From: Streptomyces sp. NBC_00554
GTDB taxonomy: Bacteria; Actinomycetota; Actinomycetes; Streptomycetales; Streptomycetaceae
DNA: 64,000 nt
Direction of reading: 5' to 3'
Assembly: GCF_041431135.1 (NCBI RefSeq)
Contig: NZ_CP107799.1
Location: 8,696,501 to 8,760,500 of the forward strand
Shown here in pieces: positions 17,023-26,401 of the stretch; the first letter of the stretch is position 1, and each line of letters opens with the position of its first letter. Under the pieces are notes generated by a model. The model was not told where the DNA came from. It did not search any database and was given only the letters and a program-made list of their open reading frames with translations. A program made the position numbers and the translations under genes.

Positions 17023-20000
17023 GTGGTCACCACCGCCCCGCCCCTCGATGAGCACGCCCGGCATCTGCTGAGCGTCATCGATCGCATGCCCGTGCGCACG
17101 CCGGACCGCGACCGCGTCATCACGGCGCTCGAACTCATCGCTACCAGCGAGTGGGTCCGCGTCCGGATAACGCTCACCGACGAGGAGGTGCAGGGCCTGA
17201 GCGTGCCCGGCGGGTTCTTCACACCGAACGAACTCGCCCATGTCCTAGAGGTCGCCACCACAGTGGCACGCATGTACGGCTTCGAGACCGTTGGAGTCGG
17301 GCACGTGGCTGTCGCCCTGGCGGCGACCAGCCGCCGTGCGGGGCTGACGGCCATCGACGTCATGGCCGAGGTCTTCGGCCTGGGCACCTTGGAGAACTCC
17401 GCACAGATCGTCAACCACCACCTGACGTTGCAGGAGGCGCCCGACGGCGGGCAACGAGAAGCCCTGCCGGGTGAGGAGGAGGTCAAGCACGGGGAGACCC
17501 CGCGCGCCCAGGCGTTGCACCGGGCAGCCTGCGTCACCCATCTGGCACTGCGCGTGGCTGCCGCCGCCGTGCTCTTCGCCATCGCGGCAGGCGGCGGCAG
17601 CGGCTGGGCCTGGCCGGTCGCGTTCGCGGCCCTGGTCTCCACTCGGGATGCCCGGGAACCACGCCCCCTGGTCGTCGACGAGGTCTCGCCTGTCCAACCG
17701 CCCGCCGCTCTGCCCTGGCTGGGGTGTCTCACGGTGGCCGCGGGCGCGCTCGGGCTATGGGCGTCGGCCGCGGTGACCACCGCACTCGCCCTCCTCCTGG
17801 ACGCGGTCTCCTGCGCGGGACTGCTCCTGACGGCCCGCTTCTTGTGGATCGAGGGCACGCCCGAGGCTGGAGTGAGCAGGCACGTCTCCCGGCTGCTGTC
17901 CCAGCTGGAGGCGTACGCGGTGCGTCGGCGCTGCATACGGCTGGGGATCGTCGTGCTGCTCGCCGCCGTCCCTTCGGGGGTCGTGGCAGCCGTCGAGGGG
18001 GGCCGGGCCTGGCCGCTATATGTCGTGACCGCAGTCTTCGCCGCCCGCCGCTGGACCGTCTGGGCACTGCTCGCCACCGTCGTCGCCCTTACAGGGGCCG
18101 TGGGACCGGCCTGGCTGCTGCTGCCCGCCTGGGCCGGGGGCCTGGCCGCACGTGCCGGGAGCGCCTGGGCTGACAGGCCGCCCAACGCCGCCGTCCCCGT
18201 GGCGGGCCCCGGACCGGGCGCGGCTCTCACTCGCCAGGGCCGCAGGCACCTCAAGGCCCGCCGCCTGCTGCGTCTTGGCCGCCCGGCCGCCGCCCTGGCG
18301 TATCTGGACGCCGCCGACTCCGACCTCACACTCACCGCCCTGCGCGGCTGGGCCCTTCTGCAGTCGGGCCGCCCGGGCGAAGCCAAGCGCGCCATCCACG
18401 CCTTGCCGGACACCCCGCTGCACACCCGCGCCCTGGTCACCTGCCTCGCCGAACTCGACCTGTCCAACGGCGAAGCCGCGCTCCGGGCGCTGAGTCCGAT
18501 CAGCGAAATCATTGATGATGGCACTCCCACAGTCCTCTATGGCGAAGCCCTCGTCGCCCGTGTCCGCCTCACTCTGTACACCGAGGGTGGCACCCCGAGT
18601 CTCACCGATGGCATCGCCAGATGCGTCCCCCGCCGCATCCGCCGCGCTAACCTGCTGCACACCGTGACGCTGATGAGGCTCGCCGCCGAAAGCGCCTTGC
18701 CCACCTCACGCGAACTCTCTTTTCTGCTGGCCGGCCTGGGCGCCAGGATCAGCGGCCCCGAACCGTACCTGAAGGGAGCTGGGTTCTTCGGGCTGATCGG
18801 CAGGGTGCGGCCACTGGCACTGGAGAACCTCCGCTGCATCATCTGCGGAGACCTCACCAAGCTGTGGGAGGGCCGCCCCGATAGCGACACCGTGACCAGG
18901 ATGCAGGCCGATGAGGGCGCTCCCGGATACCTGATGCGCATGGACCGGCCGGTCGAGGCCGCCAACACCCTGATAACCCTCGCCGACCGGTTGGCGGACA
19001 CCGCGCAGTACCGGCCCACCGCCATACGCAGCCGCATCGAGGCGCTGGCGATGCTGAACGCGACCCGCCACCAGCTGACCGACAGCGAGGACCGCCACCA
19101 CTTGTGGCGCCTGTTCGGACGCACCATCGAACAGGCCATGCGCGAGGCAATCGCGCAGCGGGACTGGCAGAGCCTCGCCGAGCTTATCGAGTCCGCGCGC
19201 CTGCAACTGGGGCCGGACAGGGACGGCAACGCCTTCGACGCCTCGCAGGCCGTCGCCCCGTTCATCCGCGTTCGTGGCGTCTCCCGGCTGGAGGAGAGCC
19301 ACTGGTACCGACCGGACGAGCAACCGCCCACCTACGCGCTTGAGGACCTGGCCTCCATCGTCCTCGGCGAGGGAACCTGGTGGTGGAGCACCTGGTCCAC
19401 CAGGACCGAGCTGTTCTGGTCCCTCGTCCCACCCACCGGCACGGTGTCCGGCGGCGTCCTACCCTTCGGGCCCGGCAGCGCCCTGCGGACCGCCCTGGCC
19501 GACCTGCGCAACGCCCTGCCCGTCCGGCACCCCGGGGAGGAGGATGAGCAGTTCGAGGAGCGCGTCCTGGACAGTCCGCTCCTGGCGGGGCCGCCGACAG
19601 CCGAAGCAGACCTCACGGGCCGCCTCGCGAAGCTGCTGCCCGGCCCGCTCGCCTCCGCGTTGTTGGACGCTGCCGAGCCAGTGCCGCTGGCCATCGCGCC
19701 CGCAGCAGAGCTCGCCCTCGTGCCCTGGGCATGCCTGCGCGTACCCGCGCGGTCCGCAGGTGACCTGCGGCTCATCGATCGCTGCCTTCCGGCGATCGTC
19801 CCCCCGGCAGGGCTTCTCGCCGCGGTCGCAGCCCGTCCCCGTACGGTCCGTAGCCCCGCCCCGCTGGGCCTTGCGGTCGTCGACCCCGGCTGCGATCTCC
19901 CGCACACCGTCACCGATGACGCCGCCGACACCGGTCCGCTGGACACCGCCCGCGCACTGCTGGACCAGTTGCCCCGTGGTGTGGAGATCATCGGGCCGGA

Positions 20001-21066
20001 CGACGACGTGAACGTCGAGGACTTCGCCGCGCGTCTACGTGCCCTGGACCCCGAGACCAGCGCCGTCTTCGCATGCCACACCGACATGGCGGACACCTCT
20101 GCGGCAGGCAGGGGACTGCGGCTTCGGCCGAAAGTTCGGCACCCGGACGCGACCGAGGAACAACCACTCGAACTGCTCACCGCCGCGGCGCTCATCGGCG
20201 AGCCCACGCGCTTCCCGATGCCCCACCAGGTCCTGCTGCTAGCGTGCGACACCGCCGACCTCAGCAACGCTGCGGACGGCGAGTGGCTGGTGCTGGGACC
20301 GGCGATGCTGTGGGCCGGGGCCGAACGGCTGATCGTCACCAGCTACCCCATCATCGACCAAGTCGAAGAGCACGGTGGAGAAGACGTCCTTGACCGGAGA
20401 CTCGTACGTCTGCTGGTGGACGGGCAGCCCCTCGCCAACGGGCTCCGCACCGTGCAACTGGAGGAACTGGCCCGATGGCGGGCCACCCGTCACCTTCCGT
20501 GGGACGGTGAGGAGACTCCGCGCAGCAGTCCGGTGCACTGGGCGGGTCACATCGCCATGGGAGTGTTCGCGGACGTGCCCACCCCCAGGCCGCTCAAGGC
20601 GCTCCATGAGCCGGATCTTGGCGCAAGCCTGGTGGCCCTGCTCGCCGATGCGGACTCACGAGCGTCCCTGGCCGGACGGACGGTGACCACGGTACGCGAC
20701 GTGCTCGTGGAACTCGGACTCTACGGCTTCCAGGACGAGCTTCCGCCTTGGCGGCGCAACGCGGTGCTGGCGACGGCGTACTCCTATGTCCTCCTCAGCG
20801 CAGCGGTACCGGCTCGCGTCCGGCCCGGTGGCGGCAGGAGCCCAGGCGCCACCGGGCCGGCCAAGGCCGGGCTCAAGGTGCGGGAGCTTCTCCGGGCGGC
20901 GGAAGACATCGCACGGATCGCGCGGCATCGCGTCGTCGCCGTCGAGCACCTGCTGGCCGCCGTTCTCGGCAGCTCTGGCTCCGCCGGACGGCTAGCTCGC
21001 GCCCTGTGCGGGTGGGATGGCCGCCACCCCGAGGTCGTCAAGGAAGTCATCGGCGACGCCCCCTAG
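17023..21066 (+). CDS. Membrane-bound CHAT protease with Clp-N-like flanks
   Basis: 1347 residues from GTG 17,023 (GGAAG 5 bp upstream). The N-terminus (about 1-145) resembles a Clp-N/ClpR double-helical repeat (EHARHLLSVIDR, GFETVGVGHVAVALAA). About six transmembrane helices follow (about 170-390), then a TPR-like helical region (about 405-745) and a CHAT domain (about 790-1190) with His1019 in VFACHTD and Cys1075 in LLLACDTAD. The C-terminus (about 1280-1347, VKVREL..HRVVAVEHLLAAVLG-type) is a second Clp-N-like motif. Fusion of a caspase-like protease to membrane helices suggests a membrane-localised sensor-protease of a conflict or cell-death system. The substrate may be the preceding 266-residue protein (inference). 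Confidence 0.85.
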   Translation: MVTTAPPLDEHARHLLSVIDRMPVRTPDRDRVITALELIATSEWVRVRITLTDEEVQGLSVPGGFFTPNELAHVLEVATTVARMYGFETVGVGHVAVALAATSRRAGLTAIDVMAEVFGLGTLENSAQIVNHHLTLQEAPDGGQREALPGEEEVKHGETPRAQALHRAACVTHLALRVAAAAVLFAIAAGGGSGWAWPVAFAALVSTRDAREPRPLVVDEVSPVQPPAALPWLGCLTVAAGALGLWASAAVTTALALLLDAVSCAGLLLTARFLWIEGTPEAGVSRHVSRLLSQLEAYAVRRRCIRLGIVVLLAAVPSGVVAAVEGGRAWPLYVVTAVFAARRWTVWALLATVVALTGAVGPAWLLLPAWAGGLAARAGSAWADRPPNAAVPVAGPGPGAALTRQGRRHLKARRLLRLGRPAAALAYLDAADSDLTLTALRGWALLQSGRPGEAKRAIHALPDTPLHTRALVTCLAELDLSNGEAALRALSPISEIIDDGTPTVLYGEALVARVRLTLYTEGGTPSLTDGIARCVPRRIRRANLLHTVTLMRLAAESALPTSRELSFLLAGLGARISGPEPYLKGAGFFGLIGRVRPLALENLRCIICGDLTKLWEGRPDSDTVTRMQADEGAPGYLMRMDRPVEAANTLITLADRLADTAQYRPTAIRSRIEALAMLNATRHQLTDSEDRHHLWRLFGRTIEQAMREAIAQRDWQSLAELIESARLQLGPDRDGNAFDASQAVAPFIRVRGVSRLEESHWYRPDEQPPTYALEDLASIVLGEGTWWWSTWSTRTELFWSLVPPTGTVSGGVLPFGPGSALRTALADLRNALPVRHPGEEDEQFEERVLDSPLLAGPPTAEADLTGRLAKLLPGPLASALLDAAEPVPLAIAPAAELALVPWACLRVPARSAGDLRLIDRCLPAIVPPAGLLAAVAARPRTVRSPAPLGLAVVDPGCDLPHTVTDDAADTGPLDTARALLDQLPRGVEIIGPDDDVNVEDFAARLRALDPETSAVFACHTDMADTSAAGRGLRLRPKVRHPDATEEQPLELLTAAALIGEPTRFPMPHQVLLLACDTADLSNAADGEWLVLGPAMLWAGAERLIVTSYPIIDQVEEHGGEDVLDRRLVRLLVDGQPLANGLRTVQLEELARWRATRHLPWDGEETPRSSPVHWAGHIAMGVFADVPTPRPLKALHEPDLGASLVALLADADSRASLAGRTVTTVRDVLVELGLYGFQDELPPWRRNAVLATAYSYVLLSAAVPARVRPGGGRSPGATGPAKAGLKVRELLRAAEDIARIARHRVVAVEHLLAAVLGSSGSAGRLARALCGWDGRHPEVVKEVIGDAP

Positions 21067-21267
21067 CACCCCGGCTCCGAGATCCGGCGGCGCTTCCCGC
21101 GCCGGCCTCCCAACGTCTCTGAAGACCGTTCATGGAATCGCGGCCAGAGCCAATTGCATGACCGTCGACACGGGGGGACTGCCGGACGAATCTCAGGCTG
21201 AGTGTCACCGACTCTCCGCGTGGCCACCGTGAGTTACGCCGACAAGTGTGGTCCTCGCGCGTCGTCG

Positions 21268-21456
21268 CTACGGACAGGACTCCTCGAACTTCACAGCAGT
21301 CAAAGACACTGGTTGCCCCGTCAGTTCGGCTCCCACCTGGGGATCCTGGCTGCACACCTTCCAGTTCGACTCCACCAAGATGGTGCGATCCTGGCCGGAG
21401 GCGTCGGTCACTTCGATGCTCGTGGAGGGATCCAGGACGCCCCGCGCAACCTTCAC
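21268..21456 (-). pseudogene. PASTA-like domain fragment
   Basis: The frame reads VLDPSTSIEVTDASGQDRT, then NWKVCSQDPQVGAEL and ends AVKFEESCP-stop. This matches the end of PASTA-type secreted domains (NWKV-x-SQ-P-x-G). The start is missing: at about 21,455 the sequence changes into the broken tnsA. It was probably joined by recombination or deletion. 21,067-21,267 holds no gene. Confidence 0.6.
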
Positions 21457-21976
21457 GGCGATAGCCCGCGAGGAAGCGCAGGTTCGCCAGCTCCGTTTCC
21501 GGCGGCTCGGACCACACCTCGAAGTCCCAGCCGCGCGACAGGACGACCTCGCGTGCCCAGCCGAGTGCGAAGTTCACCTTCGGCCTGGTGAGCAGATGCC
21601 GTGGCTTGACGTCCACGACCAGCGGCACGTCCTTCTCCCGCAGCATCAGGAAGTCCGGGACATGGCGCCGCCAGTGCCCGTCCACGGCGGCCGAGAGAAG
21701 AAAGGGCTGGGCGAAGATCGCCGTCACGTCGTGGTCGAAGTCGGCGTAGAGCAGCCGTGTCAGCTCAAGCCGCGACTCGTAGACGACGTGGGCCCGCATG
21801 GTGGAAGACCAATACGTGCCCGAGTAATGCTTCTGCCCGTACCGTCAACGGAACGTACGCCACGGCATCGAGGGTGCGAAGACGTCGACACCCGTGGCCG
21901 ACCATTCCAGGTCCTCGTCGATCTCCCCGTCCGTACGACGGAAACTCATCGAGATTTCGCTGACCACACGCGACAT
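21455..21976 (-). pseudogene. tnsA-like endonuclease, broken
   Basis: From ATG 21,976 the frame reads MSRVVSEISMSFRRTDGEID to an in-frame TGA at 21,845-21,847, then resumes (RYGQKHYSGTYWSSTMRAHV) with the TnsA N-terminal nuclease motifs YESRLELTRLLYADFD, HVPDFLML and VVDVKP (E, D and K positions). It is lost at FLAGYRRE near 21,455, so the C-terminal domain is missing. TnsA is the 5'-strand-cutting subunit of Tn7-like transposases. The gene is at the right end of sub-element 2, as usual for this type. Confidence 0.85.
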
Positions 21977-22198
21977 ACCCCACCCCCGGGCAGCAAGGAC
22001 CGGGGAGCACAGCTCCCTGGTCTCGACCAGCTGCGACATCTCCACGATCAAGCCGAAGAGGACCGCTGCATAGAACGAGACCGAGAACGCACTACGACGA
22101 GTGAACGATCAGACGAAAGTTCGTCTCACCGCGCTGTCCTTTGGGCCGGACAAAGGCCATCGCTAACGGGAAAGGGACACGCGAAATGCGAACCTACA
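21885..22198. repeat. Right end of sub-element 2
   Basis: Homologous to 15,183-15,499; terminates AAATGCGAACCTACA. It contains the tnsA start and an untranslated leader. Confidence 0.8.
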
Positions 22199-22203
22199 CT
22201 CCT
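22199..22203. repeat. Target-site duplication, right copy
   Basis: CTCCT directly outside CCTACA; identical to 9621-9625. Confidence 0.85.
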
Positions 22204-22501
22204 GGTAGTCCGCGACGGACATGGCGTACAGCGGGCCGTCCTCGATGCTGTCGAGGAGCGTGCGGTCGTTGTCGGCGTTGGCCTCGTTGTTGATCTTCGA
22301 GTAGTGGGTGATCTCGGCGAGGGCCTCCTTCTTCGTCAGCGCCGGTACGGCGGCCAGCATGGGGGAGGCGGTGCGGGTGGCCTTCGCCGCGGCGTCGTGG
22401 CTGCCGGTGTCGGAGGTCTTACAGGCGGACGCGGTGAGCGTGACGGTCGCGAGCGTGGTGAGCAGCAGGGCGGCGCGGCGGGCGGGGGTGTGCGAGGGGA
22501 T
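22204..22501 (-). pseudogene. Lipoprotein gene, 5' part (split by transposon)
   Basis: The frame contains a signal sequence (PARRAALLLTTLATVTL) and lipobox TASAC, then a helical region ending YAMSVADYQ at the insertion point. The expected start position, 7 bp after GGAG, is ATC (22,501-22,499). No ATG, GTG or TTG is in frame before the upstream gene, so either a rare start is used or the start codon has mutated. It belongs with 8845-9625. Confidence 0.8.
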
Positions 22502-22523
22502 GGTGGTGCTCCGGGGGAGGGGA

Positions 22524-23069
22524 TCAGCGGGAACGGGTTGGGGTTGTGGCGGCCGACGGCGTGGAGGGCATGGAGGTTGCGGCCGGTGCCCTGCGGGTGT
22601 CGGCGGCGGCGCGCAGGTGCTTCGCGGCGCAGGCGAGGTGCGTACGGACAGCGGCCATGCAGTCCACGAGTCTCTCGTGTGCGGCAGCGGTTGCTCGGGC
22701 ACGGGCGGGACTAGGGGCCTGGTGGGTGAGGTCGGCGAGCTGGCCGAGGTGGTGAATGGCGGCACCGAGGGCGGCGAGCGCGAGCCCGGTGGGTTCGGCG
22801 GCGCCGGCGAGCGCGAGGGTCGTGCGGCGCACCGTGGCCGTGGTCCGGGCCGGGTAGCGGGCGGCGGCCCGGTGGCGGAAGGCGCTCTCGCCGGCCAGGA
22901 AGCCCAGCAGGCGGGCCAGGTAGCGGACTTCGTCGTCCAGGATCTCGCTCAGCGCCGGATCCGGGTGGATCTGGTCGGGGAGCGGAAGGTGGTCGGCGAC
23001 GGTGTTGAGCCGGTCGGCCACGTCGTGCAGCAGCATCCGCTGGTCGGGAACGGACTCGTACAGTGGCAA
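22524..23069 (-). CDS. Helical hypothetical protein
   Basis: 181 residues from TTG 23,069 with AAGGAG directly upstream. Entirely helical, Ala/His/Leu-rich, with a DEVRYLARLLGFLAGESAF segment and a C-terminal disordered tail. Similar in composition to the 26,402-26,872 gene; both may be helical-bundle components of the transfer apparatus. Family not recognised. Confidence 0.65.
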   Translation of the reverse strand: MPLYESVPDQRMLLHDVADRLNTVADHLPLPDQIHPDPALSEILDDEVRYLARLLGFLAGESAFRHRAAARYPARTTATVRRTTLALAGAAEPTGLALAALGAAIHHLGQLADLTHQAPSPARARATAAAHERLVDCMAAVRTHLACAAKHLRAAADTRRAPAATSMPSTPSAATTPTRSR

Positions 23070-23092
23070 CTCCTTGAAGCGGGGAGCAGGTT

Positions 23093-23878
23093 CTACCGCC
23101 GGGAGGTGGATTTCGCGGCGGAGGAGACCGTCGGCAGGACCTTGCTCGCGGCTGCCGCAGGGGGAGGCGGGAGGGGAGCGGCGCGGCGGAAGTTGACCCC
23201 GATGCCCTCGGCCATCAGCCGCTGGGCGGCCAGCTGGACCAGCAGGGCCCGCTCCTTGGCGCTGTAGGAGGCCGGCAACACGAAGGCGAACTCGTGAGGC
23301 TTGTACTGGAAGTTGCAGCCGAACAGCGTCATGCGCGCCTCTTCGGGAACCGAGTCGTACGGTGCTCCCACCACGCCGTCCGGGTACCAGACCAGCGTGA
23401 GGGTCTGGGCGACCTCGGGCGCGGGCTGGCGGTGCGGCGGCTCGGGCTGGCCGAAGGCGTTGTCGCGGACCGCGTCCAGGGCCGCTCGGTAGCGGGGCAG
23501 CACGCGTCGGGTGACTGCCGCGGCGGCGCGGACCGGATCGTTGGGGACGGCGATGCCGTTCGGCTCGCGTACGCGGGAGATCTGGTGGGGCTTGAAACCC
23601 TCGGGCTCCAGCGCCGCCACCACGAACTGGTGGCGGTACAGGGGCCGGTCGGTGACGTAGAGCTGCTCTCCGTCGGGGCCGTTCAGGACGGCGTCATGGC
23701 CCAGGACGTACTGGCTGACGATGTAGTCGACGTGGCCGACGTCCCAGAGCCGTTCGACGGTGGGGAACTGGTCTTTGTACGTGGGGTGGCGGTGGTACTC
23801 ACTCGTCCAGGTGCCGGGCAGGCGTTCGGCGAGCGCGGCAGCGAAGGCGGACAAGAAGGTCGTGCGGGGCGTGGGCAT
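23093..23878 (-). CDS. Conserved element protein
   Basis: 261 residues from ATG 23,878 (AGGAACCG upstream); an in-frame ATG at 23,914 is the alternative. Alpha/beta protein with motifs HPTYKDQFPTVERLWDVG, FVVAALEPEGFKP and TLFGCNFQYKPHEFAF, and an Ala/Pro/Ser tail. No signal peptide. Found in the transfer-gene line; function unknown. Confidence 0.65.
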   Translation of the reverse strand: MPTPRTTFLSAFAAALAERLPGTWTSEYHRHPTYKDQFPTVERLWDVGHVDYIVSQYVLGHDAVLNGPDGEQLYVTDRPLYRHQFVVAALEPEGFKPHQISRVREPNGIAVPNDPVRAAAAVTRRVLPRYRAALDAVRDNAFGQPEPPHRQPAPEVAQTLTLVWYPDGVVGAPYDSVPEEARMTLFGCNFQYKPHEFAFVLPASYSAKERALLVQLAAQRLMAEGIGVNFRRAAPLPPPPAAAASKVLPTVSSAAKSTSRR

Positions 23879-24236
23879 CGGTTCCTGAGGTGCTGCGGCG
23901 GATGGTTGGGCCATGGGCGGTCAGCGCCGTGGTGTTCCGGGTCCGGGCTGCGGGCCGGGCGGGGTAGGGGTCTTCTTCAGGAGCGCGTCGCGGTGGCCGG
24001 TCGCGCATGAAGTCGGCGAAATCCCGTTGGGCCCTGGCCCATTCGCTGTCGGTGAGCGGCCGGTTGACCAGCCGGGTGTAGAAGCGGCGAACGGGCAGGA
24101 CATGTCGTGCCTGGTAGGTCGCGAGGTCGATGGGAGCGGCCCGCAGCCCTTTGAGCGTGTGGTTCACGGCGTCGAGCAGGTCTGCCCGGTCGTCTTTGAG
24201 GGTGCCGTTCCAGTCCCAGACAATATGGATGGACAT
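23799..24236 (-). pseudogene. Truncated HAD-like phosphatase
   Basis: ATG 24,236 opens IHIVWDWNGTLKDDRADLL, the first motif of HAD hydrolases (D-x-N-G-T), and about 80 residues follow the family cap region. After FMRDRPP the sequence becomes Pro/Arg-rich, and motifs II-IV are missing. Normal relatives are about 220 residues. The open frame overlaps the start of the next gene. Probably a decayed gene. Confidence 0.6.
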
Positions 24237-24281
24237 GGTGCGGTGGTGGCTCCGGTAGATCACAGGGGCGTGCGGGGGCTT

Positions 24282-25796
24282 TCAGCGCAAGCGGGCGTCG
24301 GTGTCGAAGAGCGCCAGTTCGTAGGGGTGCAGGAGGTGCTGCACGATGAAGCTGCGCCCCGCGACTTTCCACAAGCCTCGGCCTCGGTTGAGGTGGGAGA
24401 TCGCGTCGGTCTCCACCGAGGTCAGGCCCAACAGAGCTGCTGCGGCTGGGAGTTGGTCGGTCTCCTGCCGGTAGATGATGCGGGTGGAGCAGTCGGCGAG
24501 CAGCCCTTCGGCCAGGGCCCGACCACGCGATCCGGCGTCGCCGGCGGTGAGTAGGTCGGACAGCCGGTGGATGACCATGAGGTTGGCGATGCCGAGGCCG
24601 CGGCTCAGTTTCCACTGGGACTGCATGCGCTGCAGGAGGCCGGGGTGGCGCATCAGGCGCCAGGCTTCGTCGTAGACGATCCAGCGCCGGCCGCCATGCG
24701 GGTCGGACAGTGCGGATTCCATCCACGCGGACGCGCAGGTCATGGCGAGGACGAGGGCGGTGTCGTCGCCGGATCCGCCCAGGCGGGACAGGTCGATGGT
24801 GAGCATCGGCGAGTTGGGATCGAAGGCCACCGTGCTCGGGGCGTCGAACATCCCGGCCAGGTCGCCGTGGACCAGCCTGCGCATGGCGTGGGCCAGGTCG
24901 CGGGAGGCGTCGCCGAGGCGGCCTGACATGATGCCGCCGGCCACGTCGAGTTCGTCGGGATTGTTGAGGGTGGCGGCGATGTCGCCGAGCAGCGGGGTGC
25001 GACCGGTGGCGGCGGCGCGGGTGACGACGGCGTCCAGGGCGACGTCGAGGCCGGTGTGCTCCATCGGCAGCAGGTCCCGCCCGAGTACGGTGCGGGCCAG
25101 CGAGCCGAGCAGCAGCAGGCGGCGCTTGCGGATCTCGCCCGCCCAGTCGGCCTCGGAGACGCCGGTGGGCCGCGGCGCCGCGTCCAGCGGGTTCAGCTTT
25201 CCGGGCAGGCCCGGCCCGAGCGCGATGGAGGTACCACCCAACGCCTGCGCCACGGGCGTCCATTCCCCCTTCGGGTCACACGGGACGTAGACCCGGTACC
25301 CGAAGGCGATCGACCGCAGCGCGAAACTCTTCGCCAGAGCCGACTTGCCCTGACCGATCACCCCGGCAAGCAGCACGTTGGGGTTGGTGAACCCCTCGAC
25401 CTTGCCGTACAGCGCGAACGGGTCGAAGCAGAAGCTTGCTTCGGCGTGTACGTCGCGGCCGATGTAGATGCCCTCGGCACCGAGGCCGCCTTCGGCGAGA
25501 AAAGGGTACGCCCCGCTCGCGGTGGCGGTGGTCATGCGATGGGCGGGCAGCCTGAGCCTGTTGTTGCGGGAAGACGCGGGGCCGGGTCGCCCGGCGGGCG
25601 GGAAGAGGGGCGCCGGCATCTCCTGTTCCTCTACGCCGACGCCGCTGGTGTGGGCGGCTGCTTCGGCGCGAGCCTTCGCGGCGGCCTCGGCGAGCTGCCG
25701 GCGGGCGGCTCTGCGGGAGGCGCGGTCGGCGTGGTGCGGGGTGAACAGGGGGCTGGCGCTGGCGCGGCGGGCACGGCGCGCGGGCCGGTGGCTCAT
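24282..25796 (-). CDS. VirB4-like conjugation ATPase
   Basis: 504 residues. Basic N-terminus, then a RecA-like domain with Walker A (GVIGQGKSALAKS), a YVPCDPKGEW strand, Walker B (RRWIVYDEAWRLM) and the VirB4/TraC signature region ending LSRGLGIANLMVIHRLSDL. Shorter than proteobacterial VirB4 (about 800) because the N-terminal domain is missing. In actinobacteria that part is often carried by the SCO6880-like protein encoded just upstream (26,929-28,401). It would energise the type IV-like channel. Confidence 0.88.
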   Translation of the reverse strand: MSHRPARRARRASASPLFTPHHADRASRRAARRQLAEAAAKARAEAAAHTSGVGVEEQEMPAPLFPPAGRPGPASSRNNRLRLPAHRMTTATASGAYPFLAEGGLGAEGIYIGRDVHAEASFCFDPFALYGKVEGFTNPNVLLAGVIGQGKSALAKSFALRSIAFGYRVYVPCDPKGEWTPVAQALGGTSIALGPGLPGKLNPLDAAPRPTGVSEADWAGEIRKRRLLLLGSLARTVLGRDLLPMEHTGLDVALDAVVTRAAATGRTPLLGDIAATLNNPDELDVAGGIMSGRLGDASRDLAHAMRRLVHGDLAGMFDAPSTVAFDPNSPMLTIDLSRLGGSGDDTALVLAMTCASAWMESALSDPHGGRRWIVYDEAWRLMRHPGLLQRMQSQWKLSRGLGIANLMVIHRLSDLLTAGDAGSRGRALAEGLLADCSTRIIYRQETDQLPAAAALLGLTSVETDAISHLNRGRGLWKVAGRSFIVQHLLHPYELALFDTDARLR

Positions 25797-25841
25797 AACG
25801 GGGCGGCTTTCACGTGACGGCGGTCTGGACGCGGTACGGGG

Positions 25842-26378
25842 TCAGACGACCGGCGAAGCGGTGATCAGAATCGGGCTGCGGTAGCTCTTGCCGTCACCGC
25901 TCCAGTCCAGCTGGATGTAGCCGTCGGCGAGGTAGCGGCCGGAGCCCGCCTTGTACTTGAGGGTTCCGGTCGAGTAAGAGCCGTTGCCGTTGTTGCTGCT
26001 GTGTTCGAGCGCGTACTCCAGGCCGGTGTAGGCAGCCGTCTTCACGACCGGGTCCGTGCCGCTGACGCTCCGCTTGGTCTGGAGCTGGAACTTGGCCTTG
26101 TTGAAGGTCAGGGTGCTGCGGTTCCTGGCCGTGTACGGGCCGTCCCAGTACACGGTGGCAGTGGTGTAGATGTAGCCGCCGGACCGCATGGCGCAGAGCG
26201 TCACGTCGAGGTCCCAGTTGTCGGAGTCGGGTCCGGTATAGCTCGGGTCGTCGACCGAGTGGCTGCTGGTCTTGCAGTGGTAGCTGGCGGCGGATGCCGG
26301 GGCGGCGGTGGCCATGGCGGTGCCGACGAGCGCGGCGAGGGCGACGGCGGCGGAGGTGGAGCGCTTCAGGGCGCGCAT
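25842..26378 (-). CDS. Secreted protein
   Basis: 178 residues with a signal peptide (KRSTSAAVALAALVGTAMA; cleavage near APASAAS). The mature part is beta-rich with two cysteines and many Tyr/Ser residues. It lies inside the transfer operon, so an extracellular or cell-wall role in mating is plausible. Family not recognised. Confidence 0.7.
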   Translation of the reverse strand: MRALKRSTSAAVALAALVGTAMATAAPASAASYHCKTSSHSVDDPSYTGPDSDNWDLDVTLCAMRSGGYIYTTATVYWDGPYTARNRSTLTFNKAKFQLQTKRSVSGTDPVVKTAAYTGLEYALEHSSNNGNGSYSTGTLKYKAGSGRYLADGYIQLDWSGDGKSYRSPILITASPVV

Positions 26379-26401
26379 TCAGGGCCTTTCGGTGGTGGGG
26401 G

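Larger units (their letters stand above)
9626..22198. mobile_element. Composite Tn7-like transposon, 12.57 kb
   Basis: The outer ends are TGTAGG at 9626 and CCTACA at 22,193-22,198. They are flanked by the direct repeat CTCCT, and removing the element plus one CTCCT restores a reading frame. Two sub-elements can be seen: 9626-15,499 and 15,507-22,198. Each has a homologous left end of about 105 bp and a homologous right end of about 300 bp containing the start of a tnsA gene. Both tnsA copies are broken and no tnsB or tnsC is present, so movement of the unit must have used machinery in trans or predates the decay. Cargo: two CHAT protease modules and an IS remnant. Confidence 0.85.
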
